Part shown: positions 8,806 to 15,971 of the stretch, piece after piece
Layout of the letters: the number at the start of each line of letters is the position of its first letter
Position numbering within the stretch: position 1 is the first letter of the stretch
Position numbers and translations under genes: made by a program
Assembly: GCA_963750495.1 (NCBI GenBank)
Contig: CAVVQV010000008.1
Span: 310,001 to 374,000, forward strand
DNA length: 64,000 bases
Direction: 5' to 3'
Source of the DNA: JANLYC01 sp963750495
GTDB lineage: Bacteria; Actinomycetota; Actinomycetes; Propionibacteriales; Nocardioidaceae
The notes under the pieces: model-generated
Database searches by the model: none
Told to the model about the DNA's origin: nothing
The model's input: the letters and a program-made list of their open reading frames with translations, nothing else

Positions 8806-9388
8806 CCCGGATGTCGGCGCGGGCGCGAGTGTCATGGGCAGCGAAGTGGGCGGCCTCGAGGTCGGTCCAGGCGAGCCAATGGGGGAGCACCTGCTCGCCG
8901 TCCCGCGCCAGGCCGCGCCGGATCCGTTCGTCAGGGGCGGCCTCGAGCCAGACGAGCAAGGTGGTGTACGCCGCGAGCGGCAAGTCGCCCGCACCGCAGC
9001 CCTCGAGCACAACGACCTGCGGTGGTTCGAAGCTCTCCCAGGAGCCGAATCGTCCGGCGGCCCAGTCGTAGCGTTGCCATCGAGCCGGCCGCCCGGCGGC
9101 CACGGGCGCCAGCACCTGCTGCTCCACTCGCGGGGCCAGCATCTCGTCGAGGCCGGTCCAGCCGTCATACAGGTCGTCCATGTGCACAACGACCGTGCTG
9201 ACACCGCGGTCGGCGAGTGTGGCACCGACGTGTGCGGCGAACGTCGTCTTGCCCGAACCGGCCGGCCCGTCGATGGCCAGCAGCCGCGTCGCACCACAGC
9301 GTGGCGGTCCGTCGAGCAGCGCCGTGACCAGGTCGCGCGGCACGACCTGTGCGGGGTCGTCCGGGCCCTCGCCGCTCGAGGTGGCCAA
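8792..9388 (-). CDS. P-loop ATPase, uridine kinase-like
   Basis: The 198-residue protein has a Walker A motif LAIDGPAGSGKTTFA near residues 37-51, then VVVHMDDLYDGW, the acidic phosphate-acceptor strand of uridine kinase/phosphoribulokinase-like proteins, and VVVLEGCGAG in place of the usual VEG strand. The C-terminal part has an arginine-rich lid (DERIRRGLARDGE). The substrate is not known; many Actinobacteria annotate this group only as an ATP-binding protein. The start is a TTG at 9388 preceded by AGAGGGGA. The gene converges on the GNAT gene and diverges from the SseB gene. The 50-bp palindrome at 9411-9460 lies just upstream. Confidence 0.8.
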   Translation of the reverse strand: MATSSGEGPDDPAQVVPRDLVTALLDGPPRCGATRLLAIDGPAGSGKTTFAAHVGATLADRGVSTVVVHMDDLYDGWTGLDEMLAPRVEQQVLAPVAAGRPARWQRYDWAAGRFGSWESFEPPQVVVLEGCGAGDLPLAAYTTLLVWLEAAPDERIRRGLARDGEQVLPHWLAWTDLEAAHFAAHDTRARADIRVTGD

Positions 9389-9410
9389 GGCAGATCCCCT
9401 CTTCCCTAGG

Positions 9411-9460
9411 CGCGTTTGCGTAGTGAACTATCCAGCTGGCTTGTTCACTAGGCAAACGCG
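9411..9460. repeat. 50-bp near-perfect palindrome between divergent genes
   Basis: Arms CGCGTTTGCGTAGTGAAC (9411-9428) and GTTCACTAGGCAAACGCG (9443-9460) pair over 17 of 18 positions, and the middle holds CCAGCTGG with the same centre of symmetry. It lies between the start of the P-loop gene (9388, minus) and the SseB gene (9496, plus). No T-tract follows directly. It could be a pair of operator sites, since TTTGC(G/C)TAGTGAAC occurs twice in opposite orientation, or a structured RNA/DNA element. Confidence 0.85.
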
Positions 9461-9483
9461 GGGGGCCGGGGGCAGTAGGGCGG

Positions 9484-9489
9484 TAGGTT
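9484..9489 (+). promoter_or_regulatory. Candidate -10 box for a leaderless transcript of the SseB-like gene
   Basis: TAGGTT is followed by six bases and the GTG at 9496. The 50-bp palindrome ends 23 bases upstream, next to where a -35 region would be. Confidence 0.45.
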
Positions 9490-9495
9490 TTTTGA

Positions 9496-9988
9496 GTGGG
9501 AAGGTCGCTACCGGATCCGGGGTTCGCGGGTGACGTCGGCGCTGCTGACGAGGAGTTGTGCGCAGCGCTGCGCGCATACGCCGTCGACGGGCGGAACTCG
9601 CCAGTCCTCGTCGCGGTGTCGCAGGCACGCCTGCTCGTCCCGGTGGTGGCGTTGCTCGGTGAGACCGAGGTCGACGACGCCGGCCTGACCCACGACAAGA
9701 CCGCCGACATCGCGACCGTGCTCATGCGTGGTCGTGACGGACGGACAGCCCTACTGGCGTTCACCAGCATGACGCGCGCTCACGACCTGGAACCCGCAGG
9801 CGCGGCCCGTGCCGGTCACGATCCGCGACGCCGCCGGCTCAGCGCTCCAGGAGGGCGCAGCGGCGTTGGTGATCGACGTCGCCGGACCGACCATGTTCGT
9901 CGTCGAGACACCCGAGCTGCAGCAGCTCGCACAGGGGCATCGCCTCAGCGCGACGCCACACGGCTATGCCTGGGTCGCCAACGCCTAG
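9496..9988 (+). pseudogene. SseB-family protein, frameshifted
   Basis: The first 95 or so residues (from GTG 9496) include SPVLVAVSQARLLVPVVALLG and TALLAFTSM, typical of the actinobacterial SseB N-terminal domain. After about 9777-9783 the homology moves to the second frame: removing one base from the CGCGCT run gives MTRLTTWNPQARPVPV, then LQEGAAALVIDVAGP and PHGYAWVANA to a TAG at 9986-9988. The repaired protein is about 163 residues, the usual length. SseB proteins are poorly understood; the Salmonella founder was named for serine sensitivity, and actinobacterial members often sit beside infC as here. The shift is one inserted base, as in other genes of this window, so the gene may be intact in the organism. 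Confidence 0.8.
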
Positions 9989-10030
9989 CGCGCTGCCCGT
10001 CGTGATGTGACGACCGGACATACCGGCTGC

Positions 10031-10036
10031 TAGTCT
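10031..10036 (+). promoter_or_regulatory. Candidate -10 box for infC-rpmI-rplT
   Basis: TAGTCT fits the TANNNT pattern; a weak TGTGAC lies near the expected -35 position. If used, the leader of infC would be about 320 nt long, enough to hold the attenuator at 10257-10288. Confidence 0.4.
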
Positions 10037-10256
10037 TGCTCCTGACCATTCTGTCGTCGGCTGTCCGCAGCCGTCTGATCCTGGGAATCGTCTGACCTCG
10101 GTCCGACGGTATGACAGATGCACAAGCGGAGGCCACCTCCCACCCGCAACGACCGTGAGGTCGTCGGGTCCGGTCGCGAGATGCAGTTGAGCGTGCTGAT
10201 GAACCCCAGCGCGAGCAGCGGTTGATCGCCCCGCGTCGCTCCGGCGGCGAGGATGT

Positions 10257-10288
10257 GGCTTTCGTGCGTAGGCACGGAGGCCTTTTTT
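10257..10288 (+). terminator. Intrinsic terminator in the infC leader (putative attenuator)
   Basis: GGCTTTCGTGC (10257-10267) pairs with GCACGGAGGCC (10272-10282) over 11 positions, two of them G-U, around a GTAG loop, and six T residues follow at 10283-10288. This is a full intrinsic terminator 76 bases before the infC start with no gene ending just upstream on this strand apart from SseB (9988), so it most likely works as a conditional terminator in the leader. Leader attenuation of infC operons is established in Bacillus through L20; whether the same logic applies here is inference. The rest of 9989-10364 holds no convincing gene. Confidence 0.7.
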
Positions 10289-10364
10289 GTTGGCCGGCTC
10301 CAGGGGAGCGGGTGACAGCCGAGGTCGTCGGGTCAGGACCATTGATCCAACAACAGGAGGACTC

Positions 10365-11042
10365 ATCAGCACGGAGTTGCGCGTCAACGACCGTATCCGC
10401 GTTCCCGAAGTACGTCTGGTCGGGCCGAACGGCGAGCAGGTCGGCATCGTTCGCATCGACGATGCCTTGCGCCTGGCCCAGGAAGCCGACCTCGACCTGG
10501 TCGAGGTCGCACCGACGGCACGTCCGCCGGTGTGCAAGCTCATGGACTACGGGAAGTTCAAGTACGAGAACGCCCAGAAGGCACGCGAGACACGGCGCAA
10601 CCAGACCAACACGGTCATCAAGGAAATGAAGCTTCGCCCCAAGATCGACGCCCACGACTACGAGACCAAGAAGGGTCACGTCGTGCGCTTCCTCAAACAG
10701 GGCGACAAGGTCAAGATCACGATCATGTTCCGCGGTCGCGAACAGCACCGGCCCGAGCTCGGGTACCGACTGCTGCAGCGACTGGCCGGCGATGTCGAGG
10801 AGCTCGGGTTCGTCGAGTCCTCGCCGAAGCAGGACGGCCGCAACATGATCATGGTGCTCGGACCGCACAAGAAGAAGTCCGAAGCCAAGGCCGAGGCCAA
10901 GGCCGAGCGGAATGAGCGGGCTGCGTTGCGGGCTGCCGACCGGGATGCCGAGCGGGCTGAACGCGTCGCGCACTCCGAGGCAGCGACGGACAAGCCGAAG
11001 AAAGAGCCACGCCGTTCGGAGAACCTCGACCCGGGCATGTGA
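10365..11042 (+). CDS. infC: Translation initiation factor IF-3
   Basis: IF-3 binds the 30S subunit, keeps 50S away and checks the start codon and initiator tRNA. The 225-residue protein shows the N-terminal domain (STELRVNDRIRVPEVRLVG), the linker and the C-terminal domain (KLRPKIDAHDYETKKGHV, VTIMFRGRE-like VKITIMFRGRE, SSPKQDGRNM). It ends in a Lys/Glu/Ala-rich charged tail of about 50 residues common in Actinobacteria. The frame has no ATG, GTG or TTG in the right place. The conserved N-terminus begins at ATC 10365, preceded by AGGAGG at 10355-10360. A rare ATT/ATC-type start is a hallmark of infC, where IF-3 limits its own translation. First gene of infC-rpmI-rplT. Confidence 0.95.
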   Translation: MSTELRVNDRIRVPEVRLVGPNGEQVGIVRIDDALRLAQEADLDLVEVAPTARPPVCKLMDYGKFKYENAQKARETRRNQTNTVIKEMKLRPKIDAHDYETKKGHVVRFLKQGDKVKITIMFRGREQHRPELGYRLLQRLAGDVEELGFVESSPKQDGRNMIMVLGPHKKKSEAKAEAKAERNERAALRAADRDAERAERVAHSEAATDKPKKEPRRSENLDPGM

Positions 11043-11121
11043 CCACCAGGCACCGGTCGCGCCGAGCAGGAGAGCGACCTCCAGCAGCACCCAGCAGCAG
11101 TCAGGAGCCCGCAGACCCGCA

Positions 11122-11184
11122 GACCAGTAGAGCCAATAGAGAAGCCAGTAGAGCCAGTAGAGCCAGTAGAGCCAGTACAGCCAA
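11122..11184 (+). repeat. 9-bp direct repeats in the infC-rpmI spacer
   Basis: The unit AGCCAGTAG recurs about six to seven times with small changes (CCAGTAGAGCCAATAGAG, then three clean copies, then GCCAGTACAGCC). It fills most of the 170-base gap between infC and rpmI. The upstream part of the gap is also repetitive (CAGCAGCACCCAGCAGCAG). No start codon or hairpin of note is inside. Confidence 0.8.
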
Positions 11185-11212
11185 GCACGTATGAGGGACG
11201 GAGACGGCAGCC

Positions 11213-11407
11213 ATGCCGAAGATGAAGAGCCACTCAGGAACCGGTAAGCGCGTCAAGGTGACGGGTTCCGGAAAGCTCCTGCGCCAGAAGGCAGGCAAGC
11301 GTCACAACCTGGAGAAGAAGCCGTCGACGATGACGCGCCGCATGTCCGGTACCACTGAGGTGTCGCCCGCCGACGCCAAGAAGGTCAAGAAGCTTCTCGG
11401 CCTCTGA
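11213..11407 (+). CDS. rpmI: 50S ribosomal protein L35
   Basis: The 64-residue, very basic protein matches L35 along its length: MPKMKSHSGTGKRVKVTG at the start, KAGKRHNLEKK in the middle and the LLGL end. It is a late-assembly protein of the large subunit that contacts 23S rRNA. An ATG with a GGACGGAGA-type site upstream starts it. It is the second gene of the infC-rpmI-rplT unit; rplT begins 35 bases further on. The length is what the family usually shows. Confidence 0.97.
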   Translation: MPKMKSHSGTGKRVKVTGSGKLLRQKAGKRHNLEKKPSTMTRRMSGTTEVSPADAKKVKKLLGL

Positions 11408-11442
11408 GGCCCCCGCAGACAACAGAGTTCAAGGAGTAACAC

Positions 11443-11835
11443 GTGGCACGCGTCAAGAGGGCGGTCAACGCCCACAAGAAGCGCCGAGAGACCCTCGAGA
11501 AGGCCGCCGGCTACCGGGGGCAGCGCTCCCGCCTGTACCGCAAGGCCAAGGAGCAGGTCACCCATTCGCTGGTCTACAGCTACCGTGACCGCAAGGCCAA
11601 GAAGGGCGAGTTCCGTCGGTTGTGGATCCAGCGCATCAACGCCGGAGCCCGCGCCAACGGCATGACCTACAACCGGTTCATCCAGGGTCTGCGTGAGGCC
11701 GGGGTCGAGGTCGACCGCAAGATCCTCGCCGACCTCGCCGTCAACGACAACGCCGCGTTCGTGGCTCTCGTCGACGTTGCCCGCGCGCACGTTCCCGCCC
11801 AGGGCGAGAAGGCCGCCGAGAAGGCCTCCGCCTGA
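11443..11835 (+). CDS. rplT: 50S ribosomal protein L20
   Basis: The 130-residue protein starts MARVKRAVNAHKKRRE and has the long basic N-terminal helix of L20 that threads into 23S rRNA, then the globular domain with RRLWIQRINAGARANGMTY and FIQGLREAGVEVDRK. L20 is needed early in 50S assembly and in some bacteria represses its own operon. A GTG start at 11443 with AAGGAG upstream fits. The stop at 11833-11835 runs directly into the frame of the rRNA methyltransferase gene. Confidence 0.97.
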   Translation: MARVKRAVNAHKKRRETLEKAAGYRGQRSRLYRKAKEQVTHSLVYSYRDRKAKKGEFRRLWIQRINAGARANGMTYNRFIQGLREAGVEVDRKILADLAVNDNAAFVALVDVARAHVPAQGEKAAEKASA

Positions 11836-11840
11836 CAGTC

Positions 11841-12650
11841 CTGACCTCGCGGTCGGCTCGCGTCAAGGCCGCCCGCGCACTGAAGCGCCGAGCCGGGCGA
11901 ATCACGGCTCGGCGCTTCCTCGCGGAAGGGCCCCAGGCCGTCCGCGAAGCCTTGGCGTACGTCGGTCCCGACGGACCGTGCGTGGTCGAGATCTTCGCCA
12001 GCGCGGAAGCAACCCAACGTCATCAGGAGCTGCTCACGTCCGCGGAGGAAGCGGACGTGGCCTGGCAGCAGGTCGACGACGCCGGGCTGGCGTCGCTCAC
12101 CGAGACAGTGACCCCCCAAGGTGTCGTCGCCGTATGCCGCTTTCTCGAGGCCTCGCTCGACACCACGCTCGCAACAGAGCCAGACCTGGTCGTCGTGTGC
12201 GCGCACATCCGTGATCCCGGCAACGCGGGGACGGTCATCCGTTGCGCCGACGCTGCCGGAGCGGACCTCGTCGTGCTGGCGGGGGAGTCCGTTGACCCGT
12301 ACAACGGCAAGGCCGTCAGGGCCAGCGCCGGATCCTTGTTCCACCTGCCGGTCGTCTCGGGGGTGGGAGTCGATGACGCGGTGGCCGCGATCCGATCCGC
12401 GGGGGTGAACGTGCTGGCTGCCGACGGCGCCGGCCGGGTCGACGTGGACGAGCTCGTCGAGAGCGGTCAGCTGAGCCGGCGTACGGCCTGGCTGTTCGGC
12501 AACGAGGCCTGGGGCCTCGAGCCCGACACGGCGGCGCTGGCCGACCAGGTCGTCCGGCTACCGATCTACGGTCGGGCGGAGAGCCTCAATCTCGCGACGG
12601 CCGCCGCCATCTGCCTCTACACCTCAGCGCGCGCCCAACGCCGCCGCTAG
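11841..12650 (+). CDS. SpoU/TrmH-family 23S rRNA 2'-O-methyltransferase
   Basis: The protein has the SPOUT methyltransferase C-terminal half: CAHIRDPGNAGTVIRCADAAG (motif 1), WLFGNEAWGLEPD (motif 2) and LPIYGRAESLNLATAAAICLY (motif 3), which form the knotted SAM site. The N-terminal substrate-binding domain includes RRFLAEGPQAVREAL, and that conserved part lies upstream of the first ordinary start (TTG 11952). I therefore extend to about 11841, where only a CTG is available (LTSRSARVKAARALKRR). The true start codon is unclear and may be lost to a base error. In M. tuberculosis the matching gene is called tsnR and also follows rplT. It probably methylates a ribose in 23S rRNA; the site is unknown. 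Confidence 0.85.
   Translation: MTSRSARVKAARALKRRAGRITARRFLAEGPQAVREALAYVGPDGPCVVEIFASAEATQRHQELLTSAEEADVAWQQVDDAGLASLTETVTPQGVVAVCRFLEASLDTTLATEPDLVVVCAHIRDPGNAGTVIRCADAAGADLVVLAGESVDPYNGKAVRASAGSLFHLPVVSGVGVDDAVAAIRSAGVNVLAADGAGRVDVDELVESGQLSRRTAWLFGNEAWGLEPDTAALADQVVRLPIYGRAESLNLATAAAICLYTSARAQRRR
11883..11917 (+). repeat. Perfect 12-bp inverted repeat at the rplT / methyltransferase junction
   Basis: AAGCGCCGAGCC (11883-11894) and GGCTCGGCGCTT (11906-11917) are exact reverse complements with an 11-base loop. The hairpin is very stable but has no T-tract, and it lies inside the N-terminal coding part of the methyltransferase, 48 bases after the rplT stop. It could slow or end transcription of the ribosomal operon, or limit translation of the methyltransferase. 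Confidence 0.75.
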
Positions 12651-12754
12651 CGGTTCCGCACACTGCCGACCACCGGCCAGCCGATTCGCGGGCGGATGTC
12701 CACAGGCGCCGGATGGTTCATCCACAGAACTGGGTTTGTCGCTGAGGAGCGGCG

Positions 12755-12770
12755 TCGAACACTTGTACGG
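12755..12770 (+). promoter_or_regulatory. LexA-like SOS box before the decayed DUF222/HNH gene
   Basis: TCGAACACTTGTACGG matches the mycobacterial SOS box TCGAACACATGTTCGA at 13 of 16 positions. It overlaps a TACGGT -10 box (12766-12771) that lies seven bases before an ATG at 12779. The intact DUF222/HNH gene at 62-63 kb has a similar box. Confidence 0.5.
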
Positions 12771-12778
12771 TTATGGGC

Positions 12779-13491
12779 ATGATCAGACGACCGTAGCGAC
12801 GCCGACGGGTGCTCCGGGCAGACCAGGTTGATCCGGTACGCCGGATCGAGGCCGAGGTCGCTGCTGCTGTCGGGGTGCCCAATGCGGCGCATGGCCGGTT
12901 GGTGGAGCTGGCCGCGGACCTGGTCGAGCGGGAGCTGTGGCGAGGAGTCGGCACCAAGTCACCGGAGCACTGGCTGTCCTGGAAGGCCGGACTGTCGCCG
13001 CAGCGGGCCCGGCACGTGGTCGCGATCGCGCAGCGTCGCCGTGAGCTGCCGGCCACGGTGGAGACCTTGTCCCGCGGTGCTGGTCGCCGACGGGATCGGT
13101 TCGGGTTGCATGTGGACGGACCGGCTGATGACGGGGCAATGATCCGGCAGGCCGGTGGCCGCACCGATATCGACAACCTGGCCTGCCTGTGCCCGTTCCA
13201 CCACGACGCGCTGCACCGCGGCGAGCTGAGCATCACCGGTGACCCCAACCACCCCGACACGTTGCGGTTCATCGACGCCGACGGGCAGATCATGCCGCCG
13301 CTGATCCGCCCGGTCCTGCCCGCGCTGACCCCACCGACCACCATCCCCCGGGGCCCGACAACGCGGACCTCGAACCCACGCCCTACCGCAACCCGACCAG
13401 CGAACGCCTTCAGACGCGCTGGATCTACTTCACGCCTGCTCAACACCAAGCACCCGCCGTGAGCAACCGACCCAACGCCCCACCTGCCTGA
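12779..13491 (+). pseudogene. DUF222 / HNH endonuclease (13E12-type) remnant
   Basis: The reading from about 12809 starts like DUF222 (GRLVELAADLVERELWRGVG, TKSPEHWLSWKAGLSP, ARHVVAIAQRRRELP). It then jumps at about 13080-13150 straight to the HNH end (IDNLACLCPFHHDALHRGEL), so most of the DUF222 domain and the first part of the HNH domain are missing. A second break near 13375 moves the usual C-terminal piece (ERLQTRWIYFTPAQH) into another frame, ending at TGA 13489-13491. The ATG at 12779 hits a stop after five codons. Loss of more than half the gene marks real decay, unlike the single-base breaks elsewhere. The family is multicopy in Actinobacteria, and M. tuberculosis members are known as 13E12 proteins. 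Confidence 0.8.
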
Positions 13492-13643
13492 CATGCTGGG
13501 CCGATGGTCAACAGGGTGCTGACCGACGAACTCTGCTAGCTGCACCGACACCTATCTGGAACGCCGGCCAGAGGAGCCGTCCGCCGGATCGTCGAACTTC
13601 GGCAGCGACCGCGTCGCGTCTGCATGGCCCACGACCCGCGGGC

Positions 13644-13669
13644 TAGTCTGTGAGCGGCCTGGTCACAGA
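13644..13669 (+). promoter_or_regulatory. Promoter with overlapping inverted repeat before the histidine kinase gene
   Basis: TAGTCT at 13644-13649 is a good -10 box. TCTGTGA (13647-13653) and TCACAGA (13663-13669) form a perfect 7-bp inverted repeat with a nine-base spacer that overlaps the -10 box and the likely transcription start, as an operator would. The rest of 13492-13643 holds nothing I can name. Confidence 0.5.
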
Positions 13670-13687
13670 CCTGAAGGGGAGGCACGC

Positions 13688-14731
13688 GTGGTTGACGTTG
13701 CTCCCGACGCTGCGCTGCTCGACGAGCTTCCCGACGGCGTCGTCCTCGCGGACGCTGATGCGTACGTGACGATGGTCAACGCGGCGGGCAAGCGGCTGCT
13801 GGAGGTCGACGGCCAGGCCGTCGGGCGCCACCTGACGCATGTGATGGCGCTGCAGGACCTCGGGGGGGCGGACTGGTTCAGCTCGGTGCGTCCGTACGAC
13901 GGCTTGTCGCTGCGCAGCCGGCTGCTCGAGTCGCCCTGGCTGACACCGTCCGGATCCGAGCTGCTCATCACCGGCCAGCTGCACCGTGACCGTCCGGGAG
14001 GCAAGGTCGTCTCGAGCGCGTGGGGCATCCGGGATGCTCGGTCCCGGCAACGGGTCGACCGTGAGCGGTCCGATCTGGTGGCCACCGTCGCCCACGAGCT
14101 TCGTTCCCCCCTGACCGGGGTAAAGGGATTCACGGCGACGCTGCTGTCGAAGTGGGACCGCTTCACCGAGTCGCAGAAGCAGCTGATGCTCCGCACCGTG
14201 GATGCCGACGCCGACCGCCTCACGCGACTCATCGGCGAGCTGCTGGACGTCGCCCGGATCGACACCGGCCGCCTCACCGTGCGCAAGGAGCCCGTCGACC
14301 TCGTCGAGGCCGTGTCCACGCAGCTCGAGCCCATCAGCATGTCGAGTGGCCGGACGATCTCGTTCGTGAACCTGGGACGACCCCAGGTCTGGGCGGACCG
14401 CGACAAGCTCGCGCAGATTGTCGCCAACCTCGTGGAGAACGCGGTCAAGCACGGTGACGGCGACGTCACTGTCACGGTCATGGAGACCGACGACGGTGGC
14501 GCCGAGCTGCTCGTCGACGACGCCGGCGACGGGATCAGCCCCGACATCCGGCCGCGCATCTTCACCAAGTTCTGGAAGCACGGCTCCACCGGGGGGTCCG
14601 GACTCGGTCTCTACATCGTGGGCGGGCTCATCGACGCGCACGAGGGCGAGGTCCACGTCGAGGGGTCGCCGGACGGAGGCGCGCGGATGCGGGTCGTGCT
14701 GCCCAACGGACGTCCGGACGTGCTCAGCTGA
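13688..14731 (+). CDS. PAS-domain sensor histidine kinase (orphan)
   Basis: The 347-residue protein has an N-terminal PAS domain (about 8-115, ELPDGVVLADADAYVTMVN), a HisKA dimerisation domain with the phospho-acceptor H136 in VATVAHELRSPLTG, and an HATPase domain with N251 (NLVENAVKH), DDAGDGI near 277-283 and GGSGLGLYI near 302-310. No membrane segment is present, so it is cytosolic. Residues 40-110 may bind a small ligand or cofactor. No response regulator gene is nearby, so its partner is elsewhere. The start is GTG 13688 with AGGGGAGG five bases upstream. The promoter region carries an inverted repeat that may be an operator. Confidence 0.92.
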   Translation: MVDVAPDAALLDELPDGVVLADADAYVTMVNAAGKRLLEVDGQAVGRHLTHVMALQDLGGADWFSSVRPYDGLSLRSRLLESPWLTPSGSELLITGQLHRDRPGGKVVSSAWGIRDARSRQRVDRERSDLVATVAHELRSPLTGVKGFTATLLSKWDRFTESQKQLMLRTVDADADRLTRLIGELLDVARIDTGRLTVRKEPVDLVEAVSTQLEPISMSSGRTISFVNLGRPQVWADRDKLAQIVANLVENAVKHGDGDVTVTVMETDDGGAELLVDDAGDGISPDIRPRIFTKFWKHGSTGGSGLGLYIVGGLIDAHEGEVHVEGSPDGGARMRVVLPNGRPDVLS

Positions 14732-14796
14732 GGTGCGGACGCCACTGCCGGGTGCCCACGAGGGAAACCGGTTCGCGGTGTCCCTCGTCGACTTCC

Positions 14797-14802
14797 TAGA
14801 CT
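14797..14802 (+). promoter_or_regulatory. Candidate -10 box for pheST
   Basis: TAGACT fits TANNNT and lies 64 bases before the pheS ATG. A weak TTCGCG lies 19 bases upstream. I see no T-box or leader-peptide attenuator in 14732-14866. Confidence 0.4.
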
Positions 14803-14866
14803 CTGCAACGTCACCCGGGCGGTCCGAGCCCGTCGTCCGACCGTCGAGAGCGAGCGAGCCAGACCC

Positions 14867-15970
14867 ATGTCAGGTCCGAACAAGGAGTACGACCCGGTCG
14901 AGGTCACGCCCCTGCACGCCGACCAGGTTGCTGTCATGCGCGACGAGGCGGTCGCCGCCATCGAGGCTGCCGCCGACCTGGCCGAGCTCAAGGCCGTCCG
15001 GATCGCGCACGCCGGAGACCGCTCCCCGCTCGCCCTCGCCAACCGTGAGATCGGCGCGCTGCCGCCGCAGGCACGCAAGGACGCCGGCCAACGGATCGGC
15101 CAGGCACGAGGTGCCGTCAACGCGGCCCTCGCCCGGCGCACGGAGACCCTCGAGGCCGAGCACGAGAGGCGGATGCTCGTCGAGGAGACTGTCGACGTCA
15201 CGCTGCCCTATGACCGTGACCCGCGTGGCGCCCGGCACCCGTTGACGACGTTGCAGGAGCGGATCGGCGACGTGTTCGTCGCCATGGGTTGGGAGATCGC
15301 CGAGGGTCCGGAGGTCGAGGCCGAGTGGCTCAACTTCGACGCGCTCAACCTGGGTCCGGACCACCCCGCCCGGTCGATGCAGGACACGCTGTTCCTCGAG
15401 CCCGAGGACGCGGGCGTCGTGCTGCGCACCCACACGTCGCCCGTCCAGGCGCGCAGCATGCTGAGCCGCGACCTGCCGGTGTACGTGATCTGCCCGGGCC
15501 GGACCTACCGCACGGACGAGCTCGACGCGACCCACACGCCCGTGTTCCACCAGGTCGAGGGGCTGGCCGTCGACAAGGGACTCACGATGGCCCACCTCAA
15601 GGGCACGCTCGACCACTTCGCCTCGGCGATGTTCGGCGAGGGCATCACGACGCGCTTCCGTCCGTCGTACTTCCCGTTCACCGAACCGTCCGCCGAGGTC
15701 GACCTGGTCTGCTTCGTCTGCCGGGGCACCGAACCCGACGTGCAGACCTGCCGAACCTGTCGGGGTGAGGGCTGGATCGAGTGGGGCGGCTGCGGCGTCG
15801 TCAATCCACGCGTGCTGGTCGCTGGTGGCATCGACCCCGACGTGTACTCCGGTTTTGCCTTCGGCATGGGCGTCGAGCGCACGCTCATGTTCCGCAACGG
15901 TGTCGAGGACATGCGCGACATGGTCGAGGGCGACGTCCGGTTCACCCTGCCCTTCGGAATGGAGCTCTGA
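14867..15970 (+). CDS. pheS: Phenylalanyl-tRNA synthetase alpha subunit
   Basis: The 367-residue subunit has the N-terminal coiled-coil that binds tRNA (about residues 20-105) and the class II catalytic core. Motif 2 is RTHTSPVQARSML and CPGRTYRTDELDATHTPVFHQ follows. Motif 3 is GFAFGMGVERTLMFRNG near the end. Two Cys pairs in CFVCRGTEPDVQTCRTCRG look like a zinc knuckle; an insert of this kind is common in actinobacterial PheS. It makes Phe-tRNA as an alpha2-beta2 tetramer with PheT, whose gene starts one base after its stop. The start is ATG 14867. Confidence 0.96.
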   Translation: MSGPNKEYDPVEVTPLHADQVAVMRDEAVAAIEAAADLAELKAVRIAHAGDRSPLALANREIGALPPQARKDAGQRIGQARGAVNAALARRTETLEAEHERRMLVEETVDVTLPYDRDPRGARHPLTTLQERIGDVFVAMGWEIAEGPEVEAEWLNFDALNLGPDHPARSMQDTLFLEPEDAGVVLRTHTSPVQARSMLSRDLPVYVICPGRTYRTDELDATHTPVFHQVEGLAVDKGLTMAHLKGTLDHFASAMFGEGITTRFRPSYFPFTEPSAEVDLVCFVCRGTEPDVQTCRTCRGEGWIEWGGCGVVNPRVLVAGGIDPDVYSGFAFGMGVERTLMFRNGVEDMRDMVEGDVRFTLPFGMEL

Positions 15971-15971
15971 A

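Noticed and set aside
10111..10158. 15-codon leader peptide (MTDAQAEATSHPQRP) before infC
   Set aside because: No ribosome binding site and no run of informative codons; chance frames of this size are common in GC-rich DNA.
13647..13669. CRP-type site TGTGA/TCACA before the histidine kinase
   Set aside because: The spacer between the TGTGA and TCACA halves is nine bases, not six, so it is not a canonical CRP site; kept only as a generic inverted repeat.
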